64,000 nucleotides of DNA from Aved-18 sp964606665 (GCA_964606665.1 CAZSHS010000002.1:62001-126000), one strand, 5' to 3'; positions 20,766-29,873 are shown, counted from the first letter of the stretch. Notes: a model not told the origin generated them from the letters alone. A program made the numbers and translations.

Positions 20766-21314
20766 ATGGTGGGTGAACAAGCAGATCAACCAATTTCAAT
20801 CAATGACGGTAGTAACAACACTCCGGAGACAAACGGTCTACATGATGCATTGATGGCTGATGCAGGATACTTTCGAACTGCACAAGCTAGCGATAATACT
20901 TCAATTCCTAAAGAAGTAACCGAGAGTTTTAATTTGCTGCGTAATGGTGATTTAAATGGCTTCACCAACTATTTTTTAAACAATCCAAACGCGCAAGATT
21001 CAATCAAATCAGCTTTAACTAATAAAGGAATAGATTTGTATGTTCAAAGACCTCCGTTAAACGACCCAACTAGGCCCACTGAGATTGCTTTATCTACAAA
21101 GGTAAATGGAATTGAGCCTCTCAGTCGCACTTTAGTTATGGATGGAAAAAATCCACCAAAAGCCGACCTTCTTTATCCTGCAGGATCAAACTATGAAGCG
21201 TTGCGCAGTAGATTTTTAAGTGCAGGAAACAAAATAGATGTAAATCAGTTTACACAAGAAATACAACGCCATCTTCAACCGCCTAAAACCCCGGGCAGAT
21301 CCATGTTCGGCTAA
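20766..21314 (+). CDS. Protein of unknown function, possibly related to the next gene
   Basis: Not recognised. A 182-residue soluble chain without signal peptide or membrane helix. AAGGAG (20752-20757) fixes the ATG. The N-terminal 60 residues are Asn/Ser/Asp-rich and look disordered. The C-terminal part has FNLLRNGDLNGFTNYFL and IKSALTNKGIDLYVQ, with a pattern like the following gene (ALKSAGVKLESDG). It ends in a Pro-rich basic tail (PPKTPGRSMFG). Cytoplasmic location is assumed. Confidence 0.6.
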   Translation: MVGEQADQPISINDGSNNTPETNGLHDALMADAGYFRTAQASDNTSIPKEVTESFNLLRNGDLNGFTNYFLNNPNAQDSIKSALTNKGIDLYVQRPPLNDPTRPTEIALSTKVNGIEPLSRTLVMDGKNPPKADLLYPAGSNYEALRSRFLSAGNKIDVNQFTQEIQRHLQPPKTPGRSMFG

Positions 21315-21404
21315 TTTTTAGACAGCGTAGTCTCCCCATTCAAATCAAACTAGTTTCTGTTGACAATAGAAAGTATCCCCACACTTCCTATTGGAGTATC
21401 TGTC

Positions 21405-21857
21405 ATGTCCGACATAGATTTAGGCGCAAGAGAATCTGCAGAATCAAGAAATGGGTTGTCTGCGCAAACTTTTAGCGTAGCCGATATGGACTATTTTAAA
21501 CCGCCTTCAACTCGTGTGGATTCGACTGAGATGCAAGTGGCGATGGGTCAAGACCAATTTGCTAACTATGACAAACAAACTTACGTTGGCCTTGCACAAA
21601 TGGAAAGCGCACACTTTGGACGATTTGCTTTTACATATATGAACGGCAGTGAAAGGGTTCAAAGCGAACTTCAAAGTGCACTAAAATCTGCCGGCGTGAA
21701 ACTTGAAAGCGATGGCACAAACGTAAAATTAAGTTTGATAAGCGATGAAAAACGGTCGATGACCCTTGGTCCAGGTGGAATTAATACAACAGACAACGCA
21801 ATTGCCAGAGAGATTGTGCGACGAGTTCAAAATCGCCCCGAAACTCGCGCAGCCTAA
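21405..21857 (+). CDS. Protein of unknown function, possibly related to the previous gene
   Basis: Not recognised. The ATG at 21405 is chosen because GGAG (21393-21396) sits 8 bases before it. A TTG at 21360 lacks one. The product has 150 residues and is soluble. The second half (FAFTYMNGSERVQSELQSAL, SAGVKLESDGTNVKLSLIS) parallels the preceding protein in spacing of hydrophobic residues, suggesting a diverged tandem pair. No motif suggests a function. The stop lies 3 bases from the stop of the convergent gene at 21861. Confidence 0.58.
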   Translation: MSDIDLGARESAESRNGLSAQTFSVADMDYFKPPSTRVDSTEMQVAMGQDQFANYDKQTYVGLAQMESAHFGRFAFTYMNGSERVQSELQSALKSAGVKLESDGTNVKLSLISDEKRSMTLGPGGINTTDNAIAREIVRRVQNRPETRAA

Positions 21858-21860
21858 AGC

Positions 21861-23708
21861 CTAATTCAATATTTTTCCAGTTTTAAAAATGATGCTAGAC
21901 GCAGCTTCAGACTTGCCAATCACATTTTTGCAAAGTTCAGTCATGCCATCTGGATCTCTTGTGATTATGGTCATGAGCTTGAACGCCTTTCCTTTGGCTT
22001 CGTCTAAATATTCGGGTTGAGTACACTCTGAGCCTTCCCAGTCTATTTGCTTTGTAACTATTGCCATGGGCAAATCGAAATTCAAGCTTTCAAAAAGATG
22101 TTCAATATCAAGTGGGATATAAATTAAAACTGTGCATGCCACTCGTGATTCTTTAGTTACAACTACGTTCGACAAATCCACACTCTTAAAATTATTGGCG
22201 CTTCCACTCATGCCTGCAGCGTCATAGAATGCGGCAAGCTCAGCAAAACACTGATTTAAAAATTTTGGCTCTGCAGCAAAAGCTACTATAAGATCGTCTT
22301 TTGTCTTTTTGAGCGAACTATTTTTGTCGGCGTGAAAATAATCGATAAAGTTCATAACGACTTGAGTCAATTTTCTAGCTAATCTTTCATTAGCTCCAAT
22401 CAACAAACTAAATTTTTGATGCTTCCAAAGAATTATTGGCTCGGCGTTTGGTGTGCCTTTATCGGCAGGATATTTTTGTTTTAATTTTGATAGAAAATTT
22501 GCCGCTTCATCGATGTTAATTGCGACGTCGTCATACAAATAGTCTTCTGGTGATTCTCCACCTGAGGTTGGTCCAAAATCAAGTTGGGCATTCTCGTCAA
22601 TTTTTAAAATACGCACCATATTTAGTGCCTTATCAATATCATCTTGAATTAGCTGACAAAGCTCAGGATAAACTGCTTCATTTGCAGTTTTTAGTTTACT
22701 GAATTCAGACTCAATGTCATCTGCATGTTTGATCAATTGTCTATATAAACCTGTTGCTTCAGCATTGCTTAGAATTCTCGACTTGAGCAAATCGTGCAAC
22801 TGCTCCATGCTCATTGGCTTTGGTGTTAGGCTGTGCTCGGGATTTACCATAACATTGCTTGTCATGCCTTGCATCATCATGAGCATCTGCTCAGCAGAAT
22901 GTGCCATTCCAGTTGCGTTTCTATACTCGTTATACAGAGAACAAGCTTTATATAAGCCAAGATTGAGCCGTCCTATTTCACTTGCATGTTCAAGATAGGT
23001 GTTATAAAACTCTTCGAACTGCTGTTCTTTGTTTTGCGTCTTCAGTATTTCCACATAATTATCAAGTAAATGTTTGGAAAAATGCTTATGATTTGGATCG
23101 CCTTCTATTTTGCGTTCATTGTGATTGCAAGCCGCTTCTTTAATAAAGAACATAGCTTGCTTGGAATTTTTCTGAGATTGATATTCTTGAGCTAGCTGAA
23201 GCAAAAAATTGGCAGATGTTCCAGTCGAAAACTTTTTAGCTAGCTTACTTATAAGCGACGAGGCTAAATCTGCCTCTTCAAGCATTTGATTATTGGCTAA
23301 TTTCAAATATGCCTGAAACAATATAATAGAGTCTGTATCATGCAAATGATCAAAGCACTTAATAAGCTCAGGCATGGCTTTGGCACAACTTGTAGTCGCG
23401 CCATTTTCATCGCTTTGCAAAATACCCTGATAAAAATCTTTCACCGAAGCAGGGGCATCTTCTAAAAGCTTGTTCTGCCAGTTAGATAACGCCTTGCAGA
23501 AATCAGAAAGAGCTATTTTCTCTTTGCTTTCACCTATCTCTAATTCAACAGTTTGGTTCTCGACATAAAGATTGAACTCATTGCCATAATCGGCAAAACT
23601 GTCGTTTTCGCCGCTTTGAACTTCAAGGCACATGATTAGATTTATAGCTGTGATACCGCGATCGTCTTGAAGTTCATCACTCAAGTAACGTTGAAGCATA
23701 TCGCTCAT
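21861..23708 (-). CDS. Large soluble protein of unknown function
   Basis: Not recognised. 615 residues with no signal peptide and no membrane segment. The chain is mostly helical by composition, with helix-pair stretches (LLQLAQEYQSQKNSKQAMFFIKEAA, given here as a landmark of TPR-like periodicity near residue 165) but no clean repeat consensus. The C-terminal 130 residues (VACTVLIYIPLDIEHLFESL, LPMAIVTKQIDWEG) look like a separate alpha/beta domain. It lies 8 bases behind the FAD dehydrogenase on the same strand and so is probably the last gene of that operon. Confidence 0.6.
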   Translation of the reverse strand: MSDMLQRYLSDELQDDRGITAINLIMCLEVQSGENDSFADYGNEFNLYVENQTVELEIGESKEKIALSDFCKALSNWQNKLLEDAPASVKDFYQGILQSDENGATTSCAKAMPELIKCFDHLHDTDSIILFQAYLKLANNQMLEEADLASSLISKLAKKFSTGTSANFLLQLAQEYQSQKNSKQAMFFIKEAACNHNERKIEGDPNHKHFSKHLLDNYVEILKTQNKEQQFEEFYNTYLEHASEIGRLNLGLYKACSLYNEYRNATGMAHSAEQMLMMMQGMTSNVMVNPEHSLTPKPMSMEQLHDLLKSRILSNAEATGLYRQLIKHADDIESEFSKLKTANEAVYPELCQLIQDDIDKALNMVRILKIDENAQLDFGPTSGGESPEDYLYDDVAINIDEAANFLSKLKQKYPADKGTPNAEPIILWKHQKFSLLIGANERLARKLTQVVMNFIDYFHADKNSSLKKTKDDLIVAFAAEPKFLNQCFAELAAFYDAAGMSGSANNFKSVDLSNVVVTKESRVACTVLIYIPLDIEHLFESLNFDLPMAIVTKQIDWEGSECTQPEYLDEAKGKAFKLMTIITRDPDGMTELCKNVIGKSEAASSIIFKTGKILN

Positions 23709-23716
23709 ATTTTTAT

Positions 23717-25198
23717 TTAGCCTGATTTCGGCGAATTCTTTGTAGCGGCCGTCACTGTATACGGCTTATTGATAGGCACCACCGTCGGTGCAGGGATTGA
23801 TGCCACTTTCTTTCTAACTCCAGCACCAGCAAGCAGACCGCTTGTGGTAGCTTGACCAACTCCTCGCGTCCAGGAGCTTGAGTCGCCAATGATATACAAA
23901 TTGGCAATATTAGTTTCCATTGTTTTGGATACAGTAATTGAGTCTGGATAACTCTTACACTCAGGTGCATACAAGAGAGTAGAATCACCCGCCACACCTG
24001 GGCAAATTTTGTCCAGTGCATCCATATATTCGATAATACTGGCTAAAATTCTATGTGGATAAGCAAGACCAATATCACCGCATTCAGCTTCGAGTGTTGG
24101 CGCAATTAAGTTATTAGTGAGCGATTTGGTTCTGCGTCCATGGCGCAAGTCGCCCAAGCGTTGAACAAGCGGTCCTCCACCTGCAAGCATATTGGCGACC
24201 TTTGCGATGGTCTGAGAATACATTTGCGGATCTTTAAACGGACGAGTGAATGTTTTGGATACGAGCACGGCAAAATTATTGTTCTCAGATTTTTCGAACA
24301 TTTTGGAGTGACCATTCACAAGCACATATTCGCGATGATTCTCTGGTGTCACATAGCCACCAGGGTTAGAACAGAAGTTGCGTACCACGTCGTTTGTATG
24401 TTTGCTCACATAGTAAAGCTTGGGTTCGTAGAAACGCTCGTCCACTTCCTGAGTGAAGTATTTACTAGTCTCGACTCTAACACCGATGTCAACTTGACCA
24501 GGATTGGTGTCGAGTGATTTATAGAATTCTTGCTGGGTGAGCCAATGTGCACCACCTCTGCCGACAGAAACTATGCAGTAATCAAACAGGTCACTTTTCT
24601 CGTCGCCAGGCTTTCTGTAGTGATCATAGAGCACTTTAAATTTGTCGCCCTGTCTATCGAGCTTTAAGACTTTTGTGTCCCAATGGAATTGAATGTTGGG
24701 ACCTTTGTCTACAATTTCATTGAGTATGCTTGTGTTAATTGCAGGTGCATTGTCAGAGCCACAATGCAAAAGTTCTTGATAGTGATAAGTCATTCCAGCA
24801 AGGGTCGCACGCTTATTAATCCAGTCTAGGTCTTCTTGATCTGGCTTAACTACAGGTATCTCAACTGGAGAATGGGCCAGAATTGTTTGGCGCACTTCGT
24901 CTAAACATTTTTGCAATTCTGCCTGACCAATCAATTCAAATAGTCTGCCGCCAATAACAGGCGATGCCGACAAAATAACCTTAAAATCGTTCCAACTACC
25001 GGCCGACTGTCCCGGCGCGCAGTAGCTGCAAGCTTTGGGTGGACATACAGTCAACTTGCCCTGATCGATGGGACAGGCGTATCGTTTGTGATACTGAGGT
25101 CCGACGTCGAAAACTTCGACTTCTACATTTGCTCCAGCCAGCTCTTTTAAGGCGAAAAGTCCGGAGGCTCCCAAGCCAATTAACGCTAATTTTTGCAT
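23717..25198 (-). CDS. FAD-dependent dehydrogenase/oxidoreductase of unknown substrate
   Basis: A 493-residue flavoprotein. The N-terminus MQKLALIGLGASGLFALKEL is a Rossmann dinucleotide-binding fingerprint (GxGxxG), so the ATG at 25198 is the right start rather than the upstream one at 25225. A Cys-rich block follows (YACPIDQGKLTVCPPKACSY then C), as seen in the uncharacterised FAD-dependent dehydrogenase group. Near the C-terminus NLYIIGDSSSWTRGVGQA is the second FAD contact. The cysteines may hold a metal or take part in electron transfer. The Pro/Thr/Lys-rich tail is probably disordered. It is downstream of murE and DUF4388; no specific role can be given. Confidence 0.78.
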   Translation of the reverse strand: MQKLALIGLGASGLFALKELAGANVEVEVFDVGPQYHKRYACPIDQGKLTVCPPKACSYCAPGQSAGSWNDFKVILSASPVIGGRLFELIGQAELQKCLDEVRQTILAHSPVEIPVVKPDQEDLDWINKRATLAGMTYHYQELLHCGSDNAPAINTSILNEIVDKGPNIQFHWDTKVLKLDRQGDKFKVLYDHYRKPGDEKSDLFDYCIVSVGRGGAHWLTQQEFYKSLDTNPGQVDIGVRVETSKYFTQEVDERFYEPKLYYVSKHTNDVVRNFCSNPGGYVTPENHREYVLVNGHSKMFEKSENNNFAVLVSKTFTRPFKDPQMYSQTIAKVANMLAGGGPLVQRLGDLRHGRRTKSLTNNLIAPTLEAECGDIGLAYPHRILASIIEYMDALDKICPGVAGDSTLLYAPECKSYPDSITVSKTMETNIANLYIIGDSSSWTRGVGQATTSGLLAGAGVRKKVASIPAPTVVPINKPYTVTAATKNSPKSG

Positions 25199-25248
25199 CC
25201 CGACATAATACCAGAACCTTGTCAAGACTACATTATCTAGACCTTAGC

Positions 25249-26082
25249 CTAGACCTTTGCAATATTGGACGTAGTTTCAGTGGAAGCATCTTTGGCTTTT
25301 CTAATCATCTCTTGAATTGATTTTCGCGCAGTGTTACCCAAATCCTCTGAGCGCCTCTGGGCAATGGATTCTATGGCACCTGCAAACGCTTGAAATCTTT
25401 CCATGGTTATGTGCGTGGCTTTGGGATGCGGCAAAAGACTACGCATATATCCTTTCAAATTTTTGGCTTCAGTCTCAGACAATGGCTGAACGATGCCAAT
25501 AAGTTCGCGCAATAATTTAAGCGAAACTAAAGGTGCCTCGTAAGACAAATTACCTGTGCGCAAAGCTCTGTGTAAAAGCACACAGTGATGAAGCGGAGCC
25601 TCTTTATCATCGCCATCGCTTGGAACGGCTGCAAGAAACGGTTTCCACTTTTCAAATTGATTAAAAACTTCAAGCATAGAATCAGCTTTCATATTTTTTT
25701 CACGCACTGGCATTGAGCCATAGACAAGCGAGCGCGCTTCGCAGTGGTCAATGTCGCGCGAAATATTGAGCATCACGCCCGGCAGATGCTGAGCGCCTTT
25801 GATTATCGATTCTTCTTTAATTTCTTTTTTGCGTCCCTGGTTAAAGCCCATTTCTTTTATGGCAAATTCTTGGCATAAAAGTAAGTCCAAGACTGCCTCG
25901 CCAAGCAAATCTCCAAACTCTGCACAAGTCAGGATGCCCGATTCAAAATAAATTACCACTTCTGGAATCGCAGGTCCAAAGCGCACAATGAGCGAACCAG
26001 TTACTTTCTCCAGACTGAGAAGTTGCATCACATTAAAGAGAGTGCCTTCCCGAACTGAAGAAATGTGAAAACTGATGCCCAT
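25249..26082 (-). CDS. DUF4388 (PATAN-type) regulatory protein
   Basis: A 277-residue protein whose first ~90 residues have the DUF4388/PATAN pattern: EGTLFNVMQLLSLEKVTGSL, then VIYFESGILTCAEFGDLLGEAVLDLLL. This domain is frequent in cyanobacterial and deltaproteobacterial response regulators and motility or pilus regulators, where it is thought to mediate protein interaction. The rest is helical with no known domain. It starts 7 bases after the murE stop on the same strand, so it is co-transcribed with it. There is no receiver or kinase domain in the chain. Confidence 0.75.
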   Translation of the reverse strand: MGISFHISSVREGTLFNVMQLLSLEKVTGSLIVRFGPAIPEVVIYFESGILTCAEFGDLLGEAVLDLLLCQEFAIKEMGFNQGRKKEIKEESIIKGAQHLPGVMLNISRDIDHCEARSLVYGSMPVREKNMKADSMLEVFNQFEKWKPFLAAVPSDGDDKEAPLHHCVLLHRALRTGNLSYEAPLVSLKLLRELIGIVQPLSETEAKNLKGYMRSLLPHPKATHITMERFQAFAGAIESIAQRRSEDLGNTARKSIQEMIRKAKDASTETTSNIAKV

Positions 26083-26089
26083 GGGCAGA

Positions 26090-27622
26090 TTATAACCGTT
26101 TTTTCAGAGCAATCTTGATTTCTTCAGCGTCATTAAAATCGATAGTGCGATCTTTGAGAATTTGATATGTCTCATGTCCCTTTCCGGCTACCACAACCAT
26201 ATCTTTCGCTTGAGCGCGCGCAATGGTTTCATGAATAGCGGTGCGACGATCTGCTTCAACAGCCACTACATCTTTTTTAGATTGATCAATACCAACTAAT
26301 ATGTCTTCGATAATTTTGTCTGGATCTTCACTGCGCGGATTGTCCGAAGTGATAATTAACTGATCGGCAAGCGAAGCTGCTACCTCAGCCATTTTTGGTC
26401 GTTTCATAGGATCTCGGTCGCCACCACAACCAAACACCACGAACAGTTTTTTTCCATCTTCAACCATTGGTCTTGCCGCTTTCAATATTTTTTCCAGACC
26501 ATCTGGAGTGTGGGCGTAGTCTACGATACAGATGGGCGTATTCTTTTCGCTTCCAGATTCCTTTTCACCCAAACCAACCAATTGAAAGCGCCCTGGCACC
26601 GATTCAAATGTAGAAAGAGCTTTCTGAAATTGGCTTACAGACACGCCTTCGCCATAGCAAATAGCCATGGCAGTCAAAACGTTGTATACATTAAATTCGC
26701 CCAAAAGCGGCAGGGTGAGTTTGACTTCATTGTTTGATTCGGGCGTTTTCAAAACAATTTCAGTACCGGTGCCTGAGTATTTAGCCTGCAATACTTGGAA
26801 GTCTGATTCTTTAAATCCAAATGTGAAAAGACGGGCGGACTCAGGTGTTGCTTGAGTAAAATAAATTAGGCTTGGATCGTCTTTGTTTATAACGCTCGAC
26901 TTATTTTGAGCATTGCTCAAACTGAGCAAGTCCCATAGACCAATCTTGGCATGGCGGTACTCATCCATTGTTTTGTGAAAATCTAAATGGTCTTGAGTGA
27001 GATTAGTCAAACTGGCGCAAGCAAACTGACAGCCTTCGACACGTTTGAGAAAAATGGCATGGCTAGACACTTCCATCGCAGCATGCGTGACACCATCTTT
27101 GACCATTTGAGCAAGCAATTTTTGCAAATCAATCGACTGCGGCGTTGTGTGATGCGTGTCTAGATAATCGGACTTTCCTGGCCAACGCACGCCCATTGTG
27201 CCTATAAGTGCAGTCTTGTGACCACAAGCGTTGAGCACATGTTCGATTACATGAGTGGTAGTTGTTTTGCCATTTGTACCTGTGACACCTAGTAAACGCA
27301 ATTTACTGCTTGGATTATCAAAGAAATAAGATGCAAGCCGCCCCATAGATTCGCGCACACACTCCACTTTGAAGTATGCGCCTTTGAAGTTTTTGTCGAA
27401 ATCGTCTGGTTTATCTTTTTCGCTGACTATTAACAGGGCACCAGCTTTGATGGCATCTGAAATAAACTTATTGCCGTCAAACTTTTCGCCCGGAATGCAA
27501 AAAAAGGCATCCCCTGCTTTTATCTCTTTGGAGTTGTATGCCAGTCCAGTTATTTCGAGTGCGCCTACATTAGGCACCTCGATACCAAGAACTTTGCCTA
27601 ACTCCTCAATTGTCTTTGCCAA
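26090..27622 (-). CDS. murE: UDP-N-acetylmuramoyl-tripeptide synthetase, meso-diaminopimelate type
   Basis: MurE adds the third residue of the peptidoglycan stem to UDP-MurNAc-L-Ala-D-Glu in the cytoplasm. The 510-residue chain shows the three Mur ligase domains: the substrate-binding N-terminus (DAFFCIPG), the ATP-binding centre with GVTGTNGKTTT, and the C-terminal part with VFGCGGDRDPMKRPKMAEVA and TSDNPRSEDP. DNPR is the meso-Dap-specific motif, so the wall should be of the Dap type. The start is a TTG with weak Shine-Dalgarno; an in-frame stop lies just upstream, leaving no longer choice. It is 18 bases from rpmA and read from the same message. Confidence 0.93.
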   Translation of the reverse strand: MAKTIEELGKVLGIEVPNVGALEITGLAYNSKEIKAGDAFFCIPGEKFDGNKFISDAIKAGALLIVSEKDKPDDFDKNFKGAYFKVECVRESMGRLASYFFDNPSSKLRLLGVTGTNGKTTTTHVIEHVLNACGHKTALIGTMGVRWPGKSDYLDTHHTTPQSIDLQKLLAQMVKDGVTHAAMEVSSHAIFLKRVEGCQFACASLTNLTQDHLDFHKTMDEYRHAKIGLWDLLSLSNAQNKSSVINKDDPSLIYFTQATPESARLFTFGFKESDFQVLQAKYSGTGTEIVLKTPESNNEVKLTLPLLGEFNVYNVLTAMAICYGEGVSVSQFQKALSTFESVPGRFQLVGLGEKESGSEKNTPICIVDYAHTPDGLEKILKAARPMVEDGKKLFVVFGCGGDRDPMKRPKMAEVAASLADQLIITSDNPRSEDPDKIIEDILVGIDQSKKDVVAVEADRRTAIHETIARAQAKDMVVVAGKGHETYQILKDRTIDFNDAEEIKIALKKRL

Positions 27623-27640
27623 TACTGAATTGAGCCGTAA

Positions 27641-27952
27641 TTATTTAGTAGGCTTGGCTGTGGCAGCAGCAGCTTTAGCAGGGGCTGCAGCCATTTGATC
27701 TGGAGCAAGTACAATGCTTACGCGTTTTCTACCGCGGATTTCTTCATAGTTCACAGTACCTTCCATAACGGCGTACAGTGTGTCGTCAGAACCTTTTCTG
27801 ACATTGAATCCAGGGTGGATTTTGGTTCCGCGCTGACGAACGAGAATGTTACCGGGGACTACATGCTGTCCGCCGTAAACTTTGACGCCAAGTCTTTTCG
27901 GCTTGCTATCGCGTCCGTTTCTTGTTGAGCCTGCGCCTTTCTTATGTGCCAT
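27641..27952 (-). CDS. rpmA: 50S ribosomal protein L27 with Ala/Lys-rich tail
   Basis: L27 reaches the peptidyl-transferase centre with its N-terminus. MAHKKGAGSTRNGRDS and the GGQHVVPGNILVRQRG block are diagnostic. The N-terminus starts directly with AHKKG, without the cleavable extension of Firmicutes. The 103-residue length exceeds the usual ~85-90 because of an Ala/Pro/Lys tail (AAAPAKAAAATAKPTK) which is unlikely to be structured. It lies 30 bases downstream of rplU, the standard L21-L27 order. Confidence 0.97.
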   Translation of the reverse strand: MAHKKGAGSTRNGRDSKPKRLGVKVYGGQHVVPGNILVRQRGTKIHPGFNVRKGSDDTLYAVMEGTVNYEEIRGRKRVSIVLAPDQMAAAPAKAAAATAKPTK

Positions 27953-27982
27953 GACGAAATGTCCTCTCTCTCTTTTAAATCT

Positions 27983-28333
27983 TTATACGTTAATTCCGTC
28001 AATCATGACGCGGGTGAATTGGGTTCTGTGTCCCACTTTTTTGCGGGTGCCTTTTTTAGGCTTCATGTGATAGACGATAGTTTTTTTGGAACGAAGTGTG
28101 GAAACTGTTCTGCCGGTCACTTCGTTTTCAACGAGATCCGAAAGAATATGTCCCTTGACACTGGCGCCGTCTATATAAGGTTTGCCGATTTTGGAACCGT
28201 TGCCGTCGACGACCATCACTACTTTGTCAAAAGTGAATTCGGCGTCTTTCTTCAAGTCGTTTCTGTCGATGTCTATATAGCGACCCTTTTCTACTTTGTA
28301 CTGACGGCCGCAGGCCTCTACGATGGCAAACAT
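27983..28333 (-). CDS. rplU: 50S ribosomal protein L21
   Basis: L21 binds 23S rRNA domain I next to L20. The true start is the ATG at 28333, with GGAG about 10 bases upstream, giving MFAIVEACGRQYKVEKG, the canonical L21 opening. An upstream in-frame ATG at 28387 would add 18 unrelated residues. The signature MKPKKGTRKKVGHRTQFTRV lies near the end. 116 residues is slightly longer than the family's ~103. A well-formed promoter lies about 80-110 bases upstream. Confidence 0.96.
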   Translation of the reverse strand: MFAIVEACGRQYKVEKGRYIDIDRNDLKKDAEFTFDKVVMVVDGNGSKIGKPYIDGASVKGHILSDLVENEVTGRTVSTLRSKKTIVYHMKPKKGTRKKVGHRTQFTRVMIDGINV

Positions 28334-28418
28334 TTCAGATAATCTCCGACTAGTTATTTGGACTGACTCGAACTTGACTTCGGGCAAAAGGCGCCAAAGA
28401 CAAGTTAAGCGATGGATT

Positions 28419-28447
28419 ATCCTATCAAATTACCAATTGGCGGTCAA
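28419..28447 (-). promoter_or_regulatory. Sigma-70-type promoter of rplU-rpmA-murE
   Basis: Read on the minus strand: -35 TTGACC (28447-28442), a 17-base spacer, and -10 TAGGAT (28424-28419). This leaves a leader of roughly 80 bases before the rplU ATG. It is the best-formed promoter seen in the window by hexamer match and spacing. Confidence 0.65.
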
Positions 28448-28527
28448 TTTTAGCCTTTACATATATGGAGAATAAATACAAAATTTAAAAGAGCCTTCGC
28501 TCCACTCCCTCTTTACAGCCAAAACAA

Positions 28528-28998
28528 ATGGAATATACCTACAAACCACCACTAATCACGATGATATTGGCAGCACTCTTTTTTCTTGCTTGTGCTTCAG
28601 TTGCCTACTATATGGCAAGTACAAACGACCGCGGTCTCATTTTGTGGCATCTGATAAAGCTAGATCTCCAGGGAGCGACGATATTCTATTGGGGGCTTTT
28701 CGTGTGCTCTATTTTGTTTGTAATAGTAGGCGCCATGGGGGCATTCAGGTCAATAACAAACCCTGGAACCTTAAGGCTAGGCGAATACGAAATTACCTTT
28801 CCATGTGGATTCATGGCAAGAGATTGCGCAAGAATTCAATATGACCAGATTAAGAGTCTGAGCGAAATGAAAACATCTGGTCAAACTATTTTGACCATTA
28901 ACACAAGAGACAAGAAATATTCAATTGTTCAAGGACATCTGCCAAGTAAAGACGCTTATACCTCAGTCAAAAATAAGCTTATGCTCTACTGCTCTTAG
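28528..28998 (+). CDS. Two-helix membrane protein of unknown function
   Basis: Not recognised. 156 residues with two membrane helices (ITMILAALFFLACASVAYYM; FYWGLFVCSILFVIVGAMGA) and a soluble beta-rich C-terminal part (TLRLGEYEITFPCGF, QTILTINTRDKKYSIVQGHL) that could be a small PH-like or DUF-type sensory domain facing the cytoplasm. There is little Shine-Dalgarno. It is divergent from rplU and followed after 14 bases by a 60-residue gene. Confidence 0.62.
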   Translation: MEYTYKPPLITMILAALFFLACASVAYYMASTNDRGLILWHLIKLDLQGATIFYWGLFVCSILFVIVGAMGAFRSITNPGTLRLGEYEITFPCGFMARDCARIQYDQIKSLSEMKTSGQTILTINTRDKKYSIVQGHLPSKDAYTSVKNKLMLYCS

Positions 28999-29012
28999 AT
29001 TATGATTTTGAT

Positions 29013-29195
29013 ATGAGTGAAAAAGAACAAGACTCCGAACTTGGCCGAAGCAAATACAGCTCCAACCCATCGGATCATCTCAATCATTTATTGAATATCG
29101 GCTGGGACCCTAAAAGCCCGCTTATAATGCGCTACGCCATGGCAAACAATCTGGAGCGTCAGCTCAGAGAATGGGTCGAGAAGTCAAGAGATTAG
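29013..29195 (+). CDS. Small hydrophilic protein of unknown function
   Basis: A 60-residue chain, charged and probably helical (YAMANNLERQLREWVEKSRD at the end), with SNPSDHLNHLLNIGWDPKSP in the middle. It follows the membrane-protein gene after 14 bases on the same strand. Composition resembles a genuine small protein rather than a chance frame, but the ribosome site is weak and no family is recognised. Confidence 0.45.
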   Translation: MSEKEQDSELGRSKYSSNPSDHLNHLLNIGWDPKSPLIMRYAMANNLERQLREWVEKSRD

Positions 29196-29287
29196 ACAGG
29201 TCATGTAATTAGACCTTGTCCAAATTATGCAATTTCCATTAATTATATTAAGGATGCAGGCGCAAGCGTTTACCATCTAAAGGAATC

Positions 29288-29304
29288 GGAACTGTTGAAG
29301 TTCC
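29288..29304 (+). promoter_or_regulatory. Hairpin in the peroxiredoxin leader
   Basis: GGAACT (29288-29293), loop GTTGA, then AGTTCC (29299-29304), 30 bases before the ATG. It is a perfect 6-bp inverted repeat and could be a leader hairpin or an operator half-site pair. No T-run follows. GGGAG (29318-29322) downstream is the ribosome site. Confidence 0.35.
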
Positions 29305-29333
29305 ACCCACCTTTTTAGGGAGTTATCGTCATT

Positions 29334-29873
29334 ATGTTGCAAGTTGGAAAAAAAGCTCCGCCCTTTGAAATGCCCTCAACCAAGGACATGAAGAGCCTGA
29401 AAGAAAATGTCAGCCTGGCCGATTACAGAGGCAAATGGTTGATTATGTTCTTCTACCCACTCGATTTCACATTCGTTTGCCCCACAGAAATCAAAGCTTT
29501 CTCGGACAAAATCGAAGAATTCAAAAAAGCTGGTGCTGATGTAATGGCTGTGTCAACAGACTCGGTCTACTCACACAGAGCTTGGATCAAAACCCCAGAA
29601 GCCCAAGGCGGATTGGGTGAACTCAAATACATCCTCGCTTCAGATATCACCAAAGATGTCAGCCGCGACTACGGCGTATTGATGGAAGATAAAGGTATCG
29701 CTCTTCGCGGACTTTTCATCATCGATCCAGACGGCTACCTGCAGTACCAAGTTGTGCACTCGCTCAACGTTGGACGTAGCGTAGAAGAAACCCTTCGCGT
29801 ACTTGAAGCTCTCAAAACCGGCGGACTTTGCGCTGCTGATTGGAAACCAGGTCAAAAGCCTCTAGCTGTCTAA
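29334..29873 (+). CDS. Typical 2-Cys peroxiredoxin (AhpC/Tsa family)
   Basis: It reduces H2O2 and organic peroxides with electrons from thioredoxin or AhpF-type partners. In the 179-residue chain the peroxidatic Cys is C49 in YPLDFTFVCPTE and the resolving Cys is C166 in GGLCAADWKPGQKP. DYGVLMEDKGIALRGLFIID is the usual mid block. GGLGELKYILASD is also present. There is no obvious C-terminal YF motif, suggesting a robust, overoxidation-resistant form. It stands alone, with an intrinsic terminator 35 bases after the stop. A thioredoxin-like gene follows. Confidence 0.95.
   Translation: MLQVGKKAPPFEMPSTKDMKSLKENVSLADYRGKWLIMFFYPLDFTFVCPTEIKAFSDKIEEFKKAGADVMAVSTDSVYSHRAWIKTPEAQGGLGELKYILASDITKDVSRDYGVLMEDKGIALRGLFIIDPDGYLQYQVVHSLNVGRSVEETLRVLEALKTGGLCAADWKPGQKPLAV

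Noticed and set aside
26089..26094. TATAAT just before the DUF4388 start as a leaderless promoter
   Set aside because: No -35 at the proper distance, and the gene is 7 bases behind murE on the same strand, so read-through is the simpler explanation.
27944..28342. 132-codon plus-strand frame
   Set aside because: It is fully antisense to rplU, whose identity is certain.
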